From NCBI GenBank assembly GCA_947453625.1, contig CANGHK010000017.1:1-64000 (forward strand): a DNA stretch of 64,000 bases, written 5' to 3'. Under the pieces are notes generated by a model. It was not told the DNA's origin and did not search any database. It saw only the letters and a list, made by a program, of their open reading frames with translations. The DNA comes from Burkholderiales bacterium (lineage in GTDB: Bacteria > Pseudomonadota > Gammaproteobacteria > Burkholderiales > Burkholderiaceae_C). This document shows, in pieces, positions 63,129-64,000 of this stretch; the stretch's first letter is position 1; every line of letters starts with the position of its first letter. A program made the position numbers and the translations under genes.

Positions 63129-64000
63129 TTGAAAAATAACTCGAAAAACCGGCAGCAAGGCCTTGAAGCGGGTCGAAATAAAAAGGTCGCGCTGGTGATT
63201 CCGATCCATCCGCCAAAAAAGGATTATGTAAAGCAGTTGTTGTATACCTACATCAACAATTCTGAATTTGTTGACATCTTTTTTGTCATATCGAGCGAGG
63301 AGGAATTCAAGCAGATGCAGGATGTCGACTTCATGGACACCGCCTTGGTATTCCTGCCGCCCGGTGTCGATCGGAAGATAGCCAGATTTGCGCATGCCGT
63401 GTTCAAGAAGTTATATGGTCTCGATTATGTAGCGAAAATTGAACGCTACGACTATGCGCTGGCGCTGGATTCCGAGATCGATTTGCTGGATTTGTCCGAC
63501 ATCCACGAAATATGTATAAGGATCTGTGCAAAGAAGGAAATATATGGTTGCCAATCGGACTGGCCGTTTGCTAACACCATCAACAACCGTTGTCAAAATT
63601 TTCTTGCCAGAAATTTCATAGACTGTTCCGTGATCGACCGCTCGATATATTTTTGGTGGAGCCAGTTGCCGGTCTATGACTTGAAGATAGTCGGCCCATT
63701 CCTCAATGATATCGGCATGGCGGATCTCGACGGCATCTTGGGCGGGTTGAGTTGGTCTTGTTTCGAGAATATTATTTATCTTTATTACTGCGTCGCGAGC
63801 CATGGCTACAAACTGGTCAAGCTCGATGATTTTGATATTAGATTTAATAATTCACTCGAAAACAACCTGAGCGCCGAAGTCATGGCGCTGCTCGAGCAGA
63901 GTGGCGTATACATATACTGGCAGAACGCGCGCTTGCCGCTCAAAGCCTATCACAAGATCATCTATCACAAAGACCACCATGGCGGCGAGAACCGCTATAA
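63129..64000 (+). CDS. Putative glycosyltransferase-like protein, 3' truncated
   Basis: The frame is open from TTG 63129, the first start after an in-frame stop at 63120, to the window end (290 residues). No better start is visible; a GGGGTGA lies upstream. VALVIPIHPPKKDYVKQLL and ALALDSEIDLLDLSD look like the first strand and the DxE-type acidic motif of a GT-A fold, and IYFWWSQLPVYD may be an acceptor loop. I recognise no named family. The gene uses AGA, AGG, ATA and other codons rare in the backbone and is the lowest-GC gene of the window. It continues the glycosylation cluster. Confidence 0.65.
   Translation, partial: MKNNSKNRQQGLEAGRNKKVALVIPIHPPKKDYVKQLLYTYINNSEFVDIFFVISSEEEFKQMQDVDFMDTALVFLPPGVDRKIARFAHAVFKKLYGLDYVAKIERYDYALALDSEIDLLDLSDIHEICIRICAKKEIYGCQSDWPFANTINNRCQNFLARNFIDCSVIDRSIYFWWSQLPVYDLKIVGPFLNDIGMADLDGILGGLSWSCFENIIYLYYCVASHGYKLVKLDDFDIRFNNSLENNLSAEVMALLEQSGVYIYWQNARLPLKAYHKIIYHKDHHGGENRY

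Overview
The window is very GC-rich over most of its length, and its gene orders are typical of a betaproteobacterium of the order Burkholderiales, probably in or near the Leptothrix/Rubrivivax/Ideonella group. The supporting orders are rpsO-pnp-quinone reductase-tpiA-secG-tRNALeu-nuoABCDEFGHIJKLMN-NUDIX-DUF1178 and tsaE-amiC. A MutL carrying the endonuclease motif, a DUF3149 micro-protein and Burkholderiales-type GC-rich interspersed repeats fit the same placement. This is inferred from content; no 16S gene is present.

Region 1 (1-9.3 kb) is a beta-glucan/beta-glucoside use locus. It holds a truncated carbohydrate-active-like protein, a secreted GH16 lipoprotein, a GH1 beta-glucosidase, a complete sugar ABC transporter (binding protein, two permeases, MalK-type ATPase) and a LacI-family regulator. 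A near-consensus promoter abuts a perfect LacI-type palindrome in front of the binding-protein gene. Region 2 (9.3-24.7 kb) is housekeeping: mutL, dedA, amiC, tsaE, queG, a seven-repeat delta-60 propeller lipoprotein next to a two-component system, a histidine phosphatase, tsaD, hsp20, an amino-acid-type binding protein and a class I/II aminotransferase.

Region 3 (24.7-46.7 kb) runs from rpsO and pnp through tpiA, secG and tRNA-Leu(GAG) into a full 14-gene complex I operon, then NUDIX and DUF1178 genes. The nuo operon is unusual. Junctions B/C, F/G and H/I carry mosaic interspersed repeats. At C/D a 130-bp unit holding the first 11 codons of nuoD is tandemly repeated, giving three nuoD-like starts, of which only the third opens the real gene. 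Region 4 (46.7-55.6 kb) holds an FAD-linked oxidase, DUF2069, a YihY/BrkB protein, hrpA, a Stealth-type phosphotransferase, an AhpD-like protein and a 50-aa DUF3149 gene.

Region 5 (55.6-64 kb) starts with an AT-rich gap and is lower in GC, which suggests acquisition by transfer. It encodes a DUF6445 protein, a 2OG-Fe(II) oxygenase, an unknown protein, a Nif11-type leader/precursor peptide with a Gly-Gly site and a Thr/Ser-rich, Cys-free core, a LicA/APH-like kinase, a nucleotidyltransferase, a GT6-family (ABO-like) glycosyltransferase, a GT60-family polypeptide alpha-GlcNAc transferase and a further partial glycosyltransferase-like gene. GT60 enzymes start mucin-type O-glycans on Thr runs in some protists, and the Nif11 core begins with a five-Thr run. 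The best candidate for an undescribed system is therefore a glycosylated, mucin-like Nif11 peptide. This is inference; the locus runs off the window.
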